Assembly: GCA_013362835.1 (NCBI GenBank)
Contig: JABFVJ010000080.1
Location: 1 to 31,530 of the forward strand
Source: Nonomuraea sp.
Lineage (GTDB): Bacteria; Actinomycetota; Actinomycetes; Streptosporangiales; Streptosporangiaceae
Direction of reading: 5' to 3'
DNA: 31,530 nt
Made by a program: the position numbers and the translations under genes. This document shows positions 7,829 through 17,980 of the stretch, piece after piece (within the stretch, counting starts at the first letter, position 1; every line of letters starts with the position of its first letter). A model generated the notes under the pieces. That model was not told the origin of the DNA, ran no database searches, and saw nothing but the letters and a program-made list of their open reading frames with translations.

Positions 7829-8632
7829 ATGAACGGCATCGACTACGTGGACGTGGGCCAGGGCCCGGTCGCCCTGTTCGTCCACGGCGTGGGCACCAGC
7901 TCGTACCTGTGGCGCAACGTCATCGCCGAGCTGCGCGGCGAACGCAGGTGCGTGGCCATCGACCTGCCCCTGCACGGCGGCAGCGATTCGCGTGACGACC
8001 TGTCCATCCCCGCGCTCGCCGAGGCCGTCGAGGAGCTGTGCGCCGGGCTCGGCCTCGACCAGGTCGACCTCGTCGCCAACGACACCGGCGGCGCCGTCGC
8101 CCAGGTCTTCGCCGTACGGCACCGCGAGCGCCTGCGCAGCCTCACCCTCACCAACTGCGACGTGCACACCAACACCCCGCCCGAGGCGTTCAAGGACACG
8201 GTCGAGCTGGCCGTCAAGGGCGAGCTGGCCGCGCTCGTCGCCGTCGTGCTCGACCAGCCCGAGCTGCTGGCCCAGACCGCGCTCGGCGCCGGCTACGAAC
8301 ACGTCGAGAACCCGGCCGAGCTGGTCGACGCCTACCTGCGTCCGATCCTGGCCAAGCCCGGCGGCGGCGCGGCCTTCGAGCGCCTGCTCGCCTCCATCGA
8401 CGCCGAGGACCTGGTCGCCATCGAGCCCAAGCTCACGGTGCTGACCGTGCCGACGCTGGTGGTGTGGGGCACCGGTGACGTGTTCTTCGACGTGAGCTGG
8501 GCCCGCTGGCTGCGCGACACGATCCCCGGCGTCAAGGAGGTCGTCGAGATCGAGGGCGGCCGGCTGTTCTTCCCCGACGAGCGGGCCGCCGAACTGGTGC
8601 CCCACCTGCGCCGTTTCTGGGAAAGATCGTAG
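7829..8632 (+). CDS. Alpha/beta-fold hydrolase, dehalogenase-like, catalytic histidine absent
   Basis: A 267-residue alpha/beta hydrolase. The oxyanion-hole segment FVHGVGTSSYLW (about 17-28) is present. The nucleophile elbow reads VANDTGGAVAQ, so the nucleophile position is Asp, as in haloalkane dehalogenases and epoxide hydrolases, not Ser. An acidic residue is present in VVWGTGDVFFD. Near the C-terminus, where the family has a GxxHF motif, the sequence is EIEGGRLFFPDERAAEL, so the expected catalytic histidine is replaced by Leu. The protein may be catalytically altered, may use another base, or may bind a ligand. It is transcribed divergently from tetR under its operators. MOSC follows 10 bp downstream. 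The fold is certain; the activity is not. Confidence 0.88.
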   Translation: MNGIDYVDVGQGPVALFVHGVGTSSYLWRNVIAELRGERRCVAIDLPLHGGSDSRDDLSIPALAEAVEELCAGLGLDQVDLVANDTGGAVAQVFAVRHRERLRSLTLTNCDVHTNTPPEAFKDTVELAVKGELAALVAVVLDQPELLAQTALGAGYEHVENPAELVDAYLRPILAKPGGGAAFERLLASIDAEDLVAIEPKLTVLTVPTLVVWGTGDVFFDVSWARWLRDTIPGVKEVVEIEGGRLFFPDERAAELVPHLRRFWERS

Positions 8633-8642
8633 GCTCGTCCCC
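8630..8642 (+). promoter_or_regulatory. Possible leaderless -10 for the MOSC gene
   Basis: TAGGCT (8630-8635) overlaps the hydrolase stop codon and stands 7 bases before the ATG at 8643. No ribosome-binding site is visible there. The MOSC gene could therefore be expressed from its own leaderless transcript as well as by read-through. Confidence 0.3.
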
Positions 8643-9407
8643 ATGTACGTCGAGACGCTGCGCAGCTATCCGGTCAAGTCGATGCTGGGCGAGGAGGTCG
8701 CCGAGACCGAGGTGACCGAGCGCGGGCTGACGGGAGACCGCGCGCGGGCCGTGCTCGACGTCGCGACGGGGAAGATCGCCAGCGCCAAGAACCCGAGGCT
8801 CTGGCGCGACCTGCTGACCGTCGAGGGCGCCCGCGCGCCCGGCGACGAGGAGCTGTCCAAGCTGCTCGGCCGCGAGGTCCGGCTGATCGACGTGCCGCCG
8901 GAGGGCGCGGAGCTGGAGCGTTCCGTGCCCGAGCGGGTGCTGGCCGAGGGGATCGAGGCGGAGGTGCCGTACACGGTCGGCACGCTCGGCGGGGCCTCGC
9001 CCGAGGGCACGTTCTTCGACTTCGCCCCCGTCCATCTGATCTCCACCTCCACGCTGGAGCGCATCGGCGCGCTCAGCCCGCGCGGGCACGTCGAGGCCCT
9101 CCGCTACCGGCCCAACCTGGTGATCAGGACCGAGGAGGAGGGCTTCGTGGACAACGACTGGGTGGGCCGCGAGCTGCGCGTCGGCGACGAGGTCGTGCTC
9201 CAGGTCATCGTGCCGAGCCCGCGCTGCTCGGTGCCGACGCTCGCGCACGGCGCGCTCGGCCGCGACATCGAGGCGCTGCGCGTCGTCGCCCGCCACAACC
9301 GCGTCCCGGTGATGGAGAGCGGGCTCCAGGCGTGCGCGGGCGTCTACGCGCGCGTGGTGCGCCCCGGCCGGATCGCCCAGGGCGACCCGGTCACACCAGC
9401 GGGCTGA
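8643..9407 (+). CDS. MOSC-domain protein (molybdenum-cofactor sulfurase C-terminal-like)
   Basis: A 254-residue protein with the N-terminal MOSC beta-barrel (LRSYPVKSMLGEEVAETEVTERGLTGDR, residues 6-33) followed by the MOSC domain. The conserved cysteine of the family is in PSPRCSVPT (about residue 198). MOSC proteins bind the molybdenum cofactor or carry sulfur; some act as N-hydroxylated-compound reductases such as YiiM/YcbX. No NifS-like desulfurase domain or ferredoxin domain is fused here. It is 10 bp from the alpha/beta hydrolase gene, so the pair may share a detoxification role; this is speculative. Its 3' end overlaps the 3' end of the convergent siderophore-binding gene by 17 bp. Confidence 0.88.
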   Translation: MYVETLRSYPVKSMLGEEVAETEVTERGLTGDRARAVLDVATGKIASAKNPRLWRDLLTVEGARAPGDEELSKLLGREVRLIDVPPEGAELERSVPERVLAEGIEAEVPYTVGTLGGASPEGTFFDFAPVHLISTSTLERIGALSPRGHVEALRYRPNLVIRTEEEGFVDNDWVGRELRVGDEVVLQVIVPSPRCSVPTLAHGALGRDIEALRVVARHNRVPVMESGLQACAGVYARVVRPGRIAQGDPVTPAG

Positions 9408-10311
9408 GGTACGTGCCCAGGTCGTCGAGGATCTTGCCGGCGGCGGTGACGCCGATGCCGGTCATCCAGATCTCGTCGTCCACGTTCCACGCGTGGCCCG
9501 CCTTGACCGCGGCGAGGTTCTTCCACAGCGGGCCGCCGGTCACCGTGGCCTGCGACTTGGCGGCGGCCTCGCCGTAGGCGCTGTAGAAGACCGCGTCGGC
9601 GTCGGCCTTGGCGATGTTCTCCTGGCTCAGCTTGCCGAAGCGCTTGTCCTCCTGGTCGGCCAGCCGCTGCGCCTCGGGCCTCGGGATGCCGGCGTCGCCG
9701 ACGACGATGCCGCTGAACGACTCGGGGCCGTACATGCGGATCTCGGTCGGCATGAAGCGCACGATGCTCACCGACAACTCGGCGAACTTCGCGCCCACCT
9801 CCTTGGCCCGCTTCTCGTACGCCGACAGCAGCCCCGCCGCCTGCTCCTTCTTGCCCAGGGCCTCGGCGTCCAGCAGGAAGTTCTCCTTCCAGGTGATGCC
9901 CACCTTCTCGGTGAACACGGTCGGCGCGATCTTGCTGAGCTTGTCGTAGAAGGCGGCCTGGCGGAACTTCGACCCGAGGATGAGGTCGGGCTTGAGCGCC
10001 ATGATGGCCTCGATGTTGGGCTGCTGGAGCGTGCCGACGGCCTTGGTGGCCGACAGCGCCGGGCCGAGGTACTTCGGCCACGCCTGGTTCTCGCCCGCCT
10101 GCGCCGCGCCGACGGGGGAGAGGCCGAGCGAGACCATCGTGTCGAGCTTGTCGGTGTCGAGCACCACGACCCGCTTGGGGGTCATCGGCACCTTGGTCTC
10201 GCCCATGGCGTGCTTGACGGTCCGGGTGGGGCCCGCGTCCTCCGCGCCGTTCGAGGTGCCGCAGGCGGCGAGGGCGAGTACGGGCAGCAGGGCCAGAAGC
10301 CGGAGACGCAT
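9391..10311 (-). CDS. Iron-siderophore ABC transporter substrate-binding lipoprotein
   Basis: A 306-residue periplasmic-binding protein of the FepB/FhuD class that captures ferric siderophore at the cell surface. The N-terminus MRLRLLALLPVLALAACGTS is a lipoprotein signal with lipobox LAAC. The mature part has the class III features PKRVVVLDTDKLDTMVSLGLSPVGA and PNIEAIMALKPDLILGS, and GGPLWKNLAAVKAGHAW near the C-terminus. AAGGA stands upstream of the ATG. An iron box lies 19 bp before the start codon, so it should be repressed under iron-replete conditions by an IdeR/DmdR1-type regulator. No permease or ATPase gene is adjacent, so it is an orphan that must use a transporter encoded elsewhere. 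Confidence 0.93.
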   Translation of the reverse strand: MRLRLLALLPVLALAACGTSNGAEDAGPTRTVKHAMGETKVPMTPKRVVVLDTDKLDTMVSLGLSPVGAAQAGENQAWPKYLGPALSATKAVGTLQQPNIEAIMALKPDLILGSKFRQAAFYDKLSKIAPTVFTEKVGITWKENFLLDAEALGKKEQAAGLLSAYEKRAKEVGAKFAELSVSIVRFMPTEIRMYGPESFSGIVVGDAGIPRPEAQRLADQEDKRFGKLSQENIAKADADAVFYSAYGEAAAKSQATVTGGPLWKNLAAVKAGHAWNVDDEIWMTGIGVTAAGKILDDLGTYLSPLV

Positions 10312-10329
10312 GAGGGATTCCTTGATCGA

Positions 10330-10348
10330 TTAGGTAAGGCAACCCTAA
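10330..10348. promoter_or_regulatory. IdeR/DtxR iron box
   Basis: TTAGGTAAGGCAACCCTAA matches the 19-bp iron-box consensus TWAGGTWAGSCTWACCTWA at 17 of 19 positions. It lies 19 bp upstream of the siderophore-binding lipoprotein gene. IdeR/DmdR1 with Fe2+ would bind here and repress transcription. Confidence 0.88.
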
Positions 10349-10415
10349 GTATCTCATGGCCGCAATCGTGCGTGTGAGGAGGCCGAAACCTACCCGAAAT
10401 ATCCGCGCGGCGAGA

Positions 10416-10453
10416 TTCACGAATGTGAAACACGCCTGGTCGAGCCACGAAAC
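10416..10453 (+). promoter_or_regulatory. GlnR-type nitrogen-control box upstream of amtB
   Basis: TTCAC (10416-10420), 6 bases, GAAAC (10427-10431), then a second GAAAC at 10449-10453, exactly 22 bases from the first. This fits the actinomycete GlnR pattern gTnAc-n6-GaAAc repeated with a 22-bp period. The third box (10438-10442) is poorly conserved. GlnR is the known activator of amtB-glnK(B)-glnD under nitrogen limitation in Streptomyces, and the site lies 51 bp before the amtB start. Confidence 0.7.
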
Positions 10454-10503
10454 TCCAGCCGAACACGCTGTGGCCACACGTCACATGTAAGGAGGGTCGC
10501 GTC

Positions 10504-12164
<1,661 letters not shown>

Positions 12165-12188
12165 CGGGCCACGCAGGCATGACGACAC

Positions 12189-12222
12189 GGTTCCGTCCGG
12201 ACCACGGGGTCCGGGCGGAACC
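12189..12222 (+). terminator. Long hairpin between glnB and glnD
   Basis: A 15-bp stem (12189-12203 with 12208-12222) with one G-T pair and a 4-base ACGG loop fills most of the 70-bp gap. No T-run follows. It may partly terminate transcription after amtB-glnB so that glnD is made at lower level, or protect the 3' end of the processed mRNA. The glnD ribosome site (12226-12231) begins just after it. Confidence 0.65.
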
Positions 12223-12234
12223 GGGCGAGGGGGC

Positions 12235-14466
12235 ATGACAGTGAGGGGCGAGGCACGTTCGTACGCCGCGGCGCGCAAGGAGCGGGCCGCGGACACCGAC
12301 CGCTGGCTCAAGGACCTCTTCAGGACGGCGAGCGACGGCGACCACGTCTCCCTGGTCGCCGTCGGCAGCCTGGGACGGGGCGAACTGGCCCCCGGCAGCG
12401 ACCTGGACCTGGTCCTGCTGCACGACGGCCGGCCCGACGTGGCGCGGATCGCCGACCGCGTCTGGTATCCGATCTGGGACTCCGGCGTCGGGCTCGACCA
12501 CTCGGTGCGCACGGTCGAGGAGGCCGTGGCCGTGGCCAGGCAGGACCTCAAGGCCGTGCTCGGCCTCATCCAGGCCAGGCACGTGGCGGGCGACCCCGAG
12601 CTGACCAGGAAGGCCAGGGAGGCGGTGCTGGCCGAGTGGCGCGCCGACTCCCGCCGCCGGCTGGGCGAGCTGCGCGCCGCCGCCGACCAGCGGGCCGAGG
12701 TCAGCGGTGAGCTGGCCTTCCTCCTCGAACCCGACCTCAAGGACGGCCGCGGCGGGCTCCGCGACGTCCAGGCCATGCAGGCCGTGGCCGCCGCGTGGGT
12801 CGCCTCCGCGCCGGGGCCGCGGGCCCGCGAGGCGTACGAGTTCATCCTCGACGTACGGCACGCGCTGCACGTCGTCACCGCCCGGGGCACCGACAGGCTC
12901 GTGCTGCAGGAGCAGGACGCGGTGGCCGGGATGCTCGGGCTGCTCGACGCCGAGGCGCTCATGCGCAGGCTCGCCGAGGCGGGCCGGACCATCTCCCACG
13001 CCTTCGACGCGACCTGGCGCACCGTTGACAGGCTGGTGTCAGGGCCCGCTCCCCGAGGCCGCCGTCCGCTGGCCGACGGCGTGGTCGAGCACGGGGGCGA
13101 GGTGGTGCTCGCCAGGGGCGTCAATCCGCGCAAGGACCCCGTTCTGGTGCTGCGGGCCGCCGCCGCGGCGGCTGATTCCGGGCTGCCGCTCGCGCCCGCC
13201 ACGGTGTCCGTCCTCGCTGCTCAGTCCCCTCCCATGCCGGTTCCGTGGCCCGAGGAGGCGCGTGACGCCCTGGTGTCGATCCTCGGCGCCGGGCGGGCCG
13301 CCGTTCCCGTGTGGGAGGAGCTCGACCAGGCGGGCATCCTTGTCAAGCTGCTTCCTGACTGGGAGCGCGTACGCCACCGTCCGCAGCGCAATCCCATTCA
13401 CCGCTTCACGGTCGACCGGCACCTGATCGAGGCCGCCGCCAACGCCGCCGGCCACACCCGCGAGGTCTCCCGTCCCGACCTGCTGCTGATCGCCGCGCTG
13501 CTGCACGACATCGGCAAGGGCTGGCCCGGCGACCACTCGGCGACCGGCGAGGTCGTGGTCCGCGACATCGCGGCCCGCATCGGGCTGTCCGCCCACGACG
13601 TCGACGTCCTGGCCACCGTCGTACGCCACCACCTGCTGCTGCCCGAGACCGCCACCCGCCGCGACCTCGACGACCCGGTCACGATCGAGAAGGTCGCGTC
13701 CACGGTCGGCTCCCGCGAGGTGCTCGACCTGCTGGCCGCGCTGGCCGTCGCCGACGGCAACGCGACCGGGCCCGCCGCCTGGAACGCCTGGAAGGCCGGG
13801 CTGGTCGCCGACCTCGTACGCCGCGTCAGGTCCGTGCTGTCCGGCTCGCCCACGCCCAAGGCCCCGACGATCTCCGCCGAGCAGGCCGCACTCGCCCGGC
13901 ACGGCGGCGGCGCGATCCGCGTCAACGGGGGCGCGGTCACCGTCGTCGCGCCCGACCGGGTCGGGCTGCTGTGGAGCGCCGCCGGCGTGCTGGCCGCCCA
14001 CCGCATGGTCGTGCGCTCGGCGTCGGCCGCGTCGGCCGGTTCCACGGCCGTGATCGAATTCGCCGTCATCCCCGAGTACGGCACCCCGCCCGACCCCGCG
14101 ACCCTGGAGGCCGACCTCCGTCTCGTCCTTGCCGGCCGTCTTGACATCGAGCAGCGGCTGTCCCGCCGTACGAGGTCCGTGCGGCCCCCGCGCGTACCTG
14201 TGGCTCCACCTCGGGTGACACTGGTCGACGACGCCTCCGCGACGGCCACTGTGGTGGAAGTCAGGGCCCATGACAGACCGGGACTCCTGTGGCGCATCGG
14301 ACGGGCGTTCGGCGAGTGCGGTCTTGACGTGAGAGCCGCCCGAGTGGAGACTCTCGGCGCGGAGGCGGTGGACGTCTTCTATGTAGTGGACCGCGCCGGT
14401 CGCCCCCTCAGCGACGACGCGCAAAGGGCTCAAGTCCGCGATCAGGTGCTGGCAGCACTGCGGTAA
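12235..14466 (+). CDS. glnD: PII nucleotidyltransferase / removing enzyme
   Basis: GlnD modifies and demodifies PII in response to nitrogen status; the actinomycete enzyme is known to adenylylate GlnK. The 743-residue protein has the nucleotidyltransferase domain with GSLGRGELAPGSDLDL (44-59; metal ligands Asp56 and Asp58), then a helical linker. The HD phosphohydrolase domain contains LLHDIGKG (His424-Asp425) and VVRHHLLLPETATRRDL. Two C-terminal ACT domains follow (VTVVAPDRVGLLWSAAGVL about 570; VVEVRAHDRPGLLWRIGRAF about 675), which sense glutamine. All catalytic motifs look intact. The ATG follows GAGGGG closely. Genes amtB, glnB and glnD form the conserved actinomycete nitrogen module. 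Confidence 0.95.
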   Translation: MTVRGEARSYAAARKERAADTDRWLKDLFRTASDGDHVSLVAVGSLGRGELAPGSDLDLVLLHDGRPDVARIADRVWYPIWDSGVGLDHSVRTVEEAVAVARQDLKAVLGLIQARHVAGDPELTRKAREAVLAEWRADSRRRLGELRAAADQRAEVSGELAFLLEPDLKDGRGGLRDVQAMQAVAAAWVASAPGPRAREAYEFILDVRHALHVVTARGTDRLVLQEQDAVAGMLGLLDAEALMRRLAEAGRTISHAFDATWRTVDRLVSGPAPRGRRPLADGVVEHGGEVVLARGVNPRKDPVLVLRAAAAAADSGLPLAPATVSVLAAQSPPMPVPWPEEARDALVSILGAGRAAVPVWEELDQAGILVKLLPDWERVRHRPQRNPIHRFTVDRHLIEAAANAAGHTREVSRPDLLLIAALLHDIGKGWPGDHSATGEVVVRDIAARIGLSAHDVDVLATVVRHHLLLPETATRRDLDDPVTIEKVASTVGSREVLDLLAALAVADGNATGPAAWNAWKAGLVADLVRRVRSVLSGSPTPKAPTISAEQAALARHGGGAIRVNGGAVTVVAPDRVGLLWSAAGVLAAHRMVVRSASAASAGSTAVIEFAVIPEYGTPPDPATLEADLRLVLAGRLDIEQRLSRRTRSVRPPRVPVAPPRVTLVDDASATATVVEVRAHDRPGLLWRIGRAFGECGLDVRAARVETLGAEAVDVFYVVDRAGRPLSDDAQRAQVRDQVLAALR

Positions 14467-14600
14467 CCAACAGTGAACAACTGTCGGTCACATGTGTAAC
14501 GATTATGTCCGAAATGCCTGTTACGTCAGATGCTGCGGGTACTTTGTGGACGGCTTGATGACCCGTCGACGAACGGGACGATTGAGGGGTAGCGAAAGCA

Positions 14601-17510
14601 GTGACAACGGGGAACTCCGACAGCGGCCATGCCGCGAGGCGGGACCGCGGGAAGCGGTCGCTGCCTCGCCTCGGCCTGCGTAATTGGCGCGTGAAGTGGC
14701 GCCTGACGGCGCTCATCCTGGTTCCGACCATCGCCGGCGTCGTGCTCGGGGGAGCGCGTGTGGTGGGCTCGGTCCAGAGCATCGGCGACTACGACCGCAC
14801 GGCCACCGCGGCCGAGCAGGCGGGCCGCATCCGCGACCTCGTGCAGGCGTTGGGGCTGGAGCGTGACACCGGGGGGTGGATGGGCGCCTATCCCAAGCTG
14901 CGCAAGGCGAAGTCGGCGGAGTTCAAGGAGTACGTGACGTCCGTCGACAAGCTGGTCAGAAGCGTCCGCGAGGACCTCGACACGATGGACGAGTCCTACG
15001 GCGAGCGCGTCGTCAAGGCCGCGGGACAGGCCAAGTACGACCTGAGCCGCCTGGCGAAGATCCGGGCCGAGGGCCAGACGGACACGATCCGTTACGACTT
15101 TCTGACCGACACCCTGCTCAAACTGCACGACGAGCTCGCCCTGCTGTCGGACGACTCACAGATCATCGGCCACTTCCGCGCCCTGAGCGCGCTCGCGCAG
15201 GCCAAGGAGGAGATCTCCCGCCAGCGCGTGCAGCTGCTCAAGAACTCCTACAACGTCGACCGTGTCGACGCCAAGGAGGTCGAGCGGTTCATCGCCTCCA
15301 ACGCCCGCGAGCAGAGCGACATCGCCACCGTGGGCGCCGAGGCCGGAGCCGAGATCGGCCTGCAGCTGTCGAAGCTGCTGACCTCCAAGAACGAGTACGT
15401 CAACGTCCAGCTCACCAAGGCCCGCGCGGTCACCCTGGCCAGCGGCCGGGCCCCTGGCGTGCGGATCGCCGACAACCTGATCTCCTCCAGGTCCAACGCG
15501 CGCGAGCAGTGGTTCAAGGACAACACCGCCACGGTCGGCGTCCTGCACGAGATCGAGAAGGACCTCGCCGACAAGGTCAACCTGCGCAGCCAGGAGTTGC
15601 GCGAGTCCGAGATCCGCAGCGCCATCATCGCCGGCGCGCTGATCCTGGCGCTGCTGCTGCTCGTCCTGCTGCTCACCGTGGCGATCGCCCGCTCGATGGT
15701 CAGCCCGCTGCGCCGGCTGCGCACCGAGGCCCTGGAGATCGCCGGCTTCCGGCTCCCCGACGTGGTGCGCCAGCTCCGCGTCTCGGGTGACACCAGCGCC
15801 GAGGTACGCCCGATCGAGATCGAGGGCCACGACGAGATCGGTGAAGTCGCCCGCGCCTTCGACCAGGTCCACCGCCAGGCCGTCCGCCTGGCCGGTGAGG
15901 AAGCCGAGCTGCGCAGCAACATCAGCTCGATGTTCGTCAACCTCTCGCGCCGTACCCAGACGCTGGTCGAGCGGCAGATCTCGCTGATCGACGGCCTGGA
16001 GAAGGGCGAGCAGGACGGCGGCCGCCTGTCCGACCTGTTCAAGCTCGACCACCTCGCCACCCGCATGCGGCGCAACTCCGAGAACCTCCTGGTCCTCGCC
16101 GGCCACGAGGCCACCCGCAGGCGCAGCCAGCCGGCCAAGCTGGTCGACGTCGTACGCGCCGCGCTGTCGGAGGTCGAGGGCTACGAGCGCGTCCAGGTCA
16201 AGGTGCACCGGGCCACGTCGGTCCAGGGCAGCGCCGCCAACGACCTCGTCCACCTGGTGGCCGAGCTGGTCGAGAACGCGATCCAGTTCTCCCCGAGCAA
16301 CTCCCAGGTCCAGGTCTCCAGCAGCCTCATCGAGGGCGGCGGCGCGTTGCTGTCGGTGAGCGACTCCGGCATCAGCATGACCGAGGAGGAGCTGGCCGAG
16401 GCCAACCGCCGCCTCGCCGAGCCGCCCGTCGTGGACGTGTCCGTCTCGCGGCGCATGGGCCTGTTCGTGGTCGGCCGCCTGGCCCTGCGCCACGGCATCC
16501 GGGTGCAGCTCAGGAAGGGTGAGGGCGCCGGGCTGATCGCCATGGTGCTGCTGCCGCCGACGCTGATCGCCGACGGCACGCAGCAGCCGCTGCCGCAGCG
16601 CCCGGCGTTCGGCGGCGGGACCGTGCCGCCGCCCGCGCCCTCGCAGAACGGGGCGTTCCGGTCGTTCGCCAGCTTCGACTCGATCGACGCCAACGGAACC
16701 CGTCCGCCGCTGCCGCCTCTGCCGGACTCGGCCAGGTTCGGCCCGGGGCCCTCGTCCGCTCCCTTCGACAGCGGGCCGCCCTCCTTCGAGAGCGGGCCGG
16801 CGAGGCAGGGGCTCGGCGCGTTCAACTCCGACCCGGGCCGGCCGGTCAACGGCTTCACCGCCGACACCGACGGCGGGTCCTACCGGCGGCAGCCGCCCGC
16901 GTTCGAGTCGGGGGCGTACCCGTCGCTGTCGTCGGGGACCGGGTCGTTCCCCTCCTATCCGGCGGCGAACGAGAACTCGTTCCCGACGCCGCCGCCGTAC
17001 GGGACGAGTTACGGGACCAACGACGTGCGCAGGCCCGAGCCGACGCCGTCGGTCGAGGTCTCGCCGATGGAGCCCGAGCAGGAGGAGTTCCTGCCGATCT
17101 TCGCGTCCGTGGAGTCCGCGTGGTTCCGCAGGCCGCCCGGAGAGCCCGCGCCGGAGCAGCCGCCCCGTGCCGCCCAGCCCGGCGGTGAGGCCAGGCCCGC
17201 GCAAGCCGTACCCTCTGGGGAGGAAGCGTGGCAGACGGCCGCGGACGCCGGTTGGCGTGCGGCGGCCAAAGCCAGCGAGCCCAGCCTCGGCGGTATGACC
17301 GCGGCAGGGCTCCCCAAGCGCACCCCCAAGGCCAACCTGGTCCCCGGTACGGCGAGTCAGCCCGCTCAGCAGCAGGCCGCGCAGCCGCAACCGAAGCCGC
17401 CCGTGCCGCCGGTCTCACCCGACCGGATGCGCAGCCGGATGGCCAGTTACCAGCAGGGTGTGCGACGGGGCCGGCAGGAAGTTCGTGGACAGGAGGAACA
17501 GAGTGAGTAA
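14601..17510 (+). CDS. cvnA: Conservon sensor histidine kinase (CvnA-type, nitrate/nitrite-sensor-like)
   Basis: A 969-residue membrane histidine kinase, first gene of a conservon. Order: cytoplasmic N-terminus with RNWRVKWRLT, TM1 (about 33-55), an extracellular Nit-type helical sensor (about 60-335), and TM2 (about 340-365). Next come a HAMP linker, the segment KLDHLATRMRRNSENLLVLAG (about 482-502) holding the candidate phospho-histidine, and a HATPase with N-box HLVAELVENAIQFSP and G-box VSDSGISM. The final 310 residues are a disordered Pro/Gly/Ser-rich tail. The classical HisKA motif is not obvious, as in other CvnA proteins. GTG 14601 follows GAGGGG by 11 bases. The 134-bp gap upstream holds only a weak ACAGT/ACTGT inverted repeat (14470-14484) and no clear promoter. 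The signal sensed is unknown; nitrate binding has not been shown for CvnA. Confidence 0.92.
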   Translation: MTTGNSDSGHAARRDRGKRSLPRLGLRNWRVKWRLTALILVPTIAGVVLGGARVVGSVQSIGDYDRTATAAEQAGRIRDLVQALGLERDTGGWMGAYPKLRKAKSAEFKEYVTSVDKLVRSVREDLDTMDESYGERVVKAAGQAKYDLSRLAKIRAEGQTDTIRYDFLTDTLLKLHDELALLSDDSQIIGHFRALSALAQAKEEISRQRVQLLKNSYNVDRVDAKEVERFIASNAREQSDIATVGAEAGAEIGLQLSKLLTSKNEYVNVQLTKARAVTLASGRAPGVRIADNLISSRSNAREQWFKDNTATVGVLHEIEKDLADKVNLRSQELRESEIRSAIIAGALILALLLLVLLLTVAIARSMVSPLRRLRTEALEIAGFRLPDVVRQLRVSGDTSAEVRPIEIEGHDEIGEVARAFDQVHRQAVRLAGEEAELRSNISSMFVNLSRRTQTLVERQISLIDGLEKGEQDGGRLSDLFKLDHLATRMRRNSENLLVLAGHEATRRRSQPAKLVDVVRAALSEVEGYERVQVKVHRATSVQGSAANDLVHLVAELVENAIQFSPSNSQVQVSSSLIEGGGALLSVSDSGISMTEEELAEANRRLAEPPVVDVSVSRRMGLFVVGRLALRHGIRVQLRKGEGAGLIAMVLLPPTLIADGTQQPLPQRPAFGGGTVPPPAPSQNGAFRSFASFDSIDANGTRPPLPPLPDSARFGPGPSSAPFDSGPPSFESGPARQGLGAFNSDPGRPVNGFTADTDGGSYRRQPPAFESGAYPSLSSGTGSFPSYPAANENSFPTPPPYGTSYGTNDVRRPEPTPSVEVSPMEPEQEEFLPIFASVESAWFRRPPGEPAPEQPPRAAQPGGEARPAQAVPSGEEAWQTAADAGWRAAAKASEPSLGGMTAAGLPKRTPKANLVPGTASQPAQQQAAQPQPKPPVPPVSPDRMRSRMASYQQGVRRGRQEVRGQEEQSE

Positions 17511-17531
17511 GCGTCCCGCTGGGGAGGATGC

Positions 17532-17954
17532 GTGACAACGCTGAGCCATGAGGCCAACCGCTTCGACTGGCTGATCACCGACTTCGTGCGCAACACGCCG
17601 GGGGTCGCGCACGCCGTGGTCGTCTCCGCCGACGGCCTGTGCCTGGCCGCCTCGGAAGGTTTCCCGCCGGACCGGGCCGACCAGCTCGCCGCGGTCTCGG
17701 CCGGGCTGCTGAGCCTGACCGTGGGCGCCTCCCGGGTGTTCGAGGGCGGCGCGGTGTCGCAGACCGTCGTCGAGATGCAGCGCGGGTTGCTCCTGGTCAT
17801 GGCGATCAGCGACGGCTCCGTGCTCACGGTGCTGGCGGGTCCCGATTGTGACATGGGGCTGGTGGCGTACCAGATGACCTTGCTGGTAGACAGGGCGGGA
17901 CAGGCGCTCACGCCGGCCCTGCGCGCCGAGCTCCAGGCCGCAAGGACCCGGTGA
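17532..17954 (+). CDS. cvnB: Roadblock/LC7-domain protein (CvnB)
   Basis: A 140-residue roadblock/LC7 protein, the bacterial relative of MglB-type GTPase regulators. The fold is visible in GVAHAVVVSADGLCLAASEGFPPDRADQLAAVSAGLLSLTVGASRVFEGG and in LLLVMAISDGSVLTVLAGPDCDMGLVAYQMTLLVDRAGQ. In conservons CvnB associates with CvnA, C and D at the membrane and is thought to act on the CvnD GTPase. GTG 17532 follows GGGGAGGA, 21 bp after the cvnA stop. Position and family are both firm. Confidence 0.95.
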   Translation: MTTLSHEANRFDWLITDFVRNTPGVAHAVVVSADGLCLAASEGFPPDRADQLAAVSAGLLSLTVGASRVFEGGAVSQTVVEMQRGLLLVMAISDGSVLTVLAGPDCDMGLVAYQMTLLVDRAGQALTPALRAELQAARTR

Positions 17955-17980
17955 TGTGATGGAACTGATGGGAGAGGGCC

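Noticed and set aside
14467..14600. Possible GlnR site or promoter palindrome before cvnA
   Set aside because: GTAAC occurs, but no GAAAC follows at 11 or 22 bases. The ACAGT/ACTGT repeat has only 5-base arms and no clear promoter hexamers line up.
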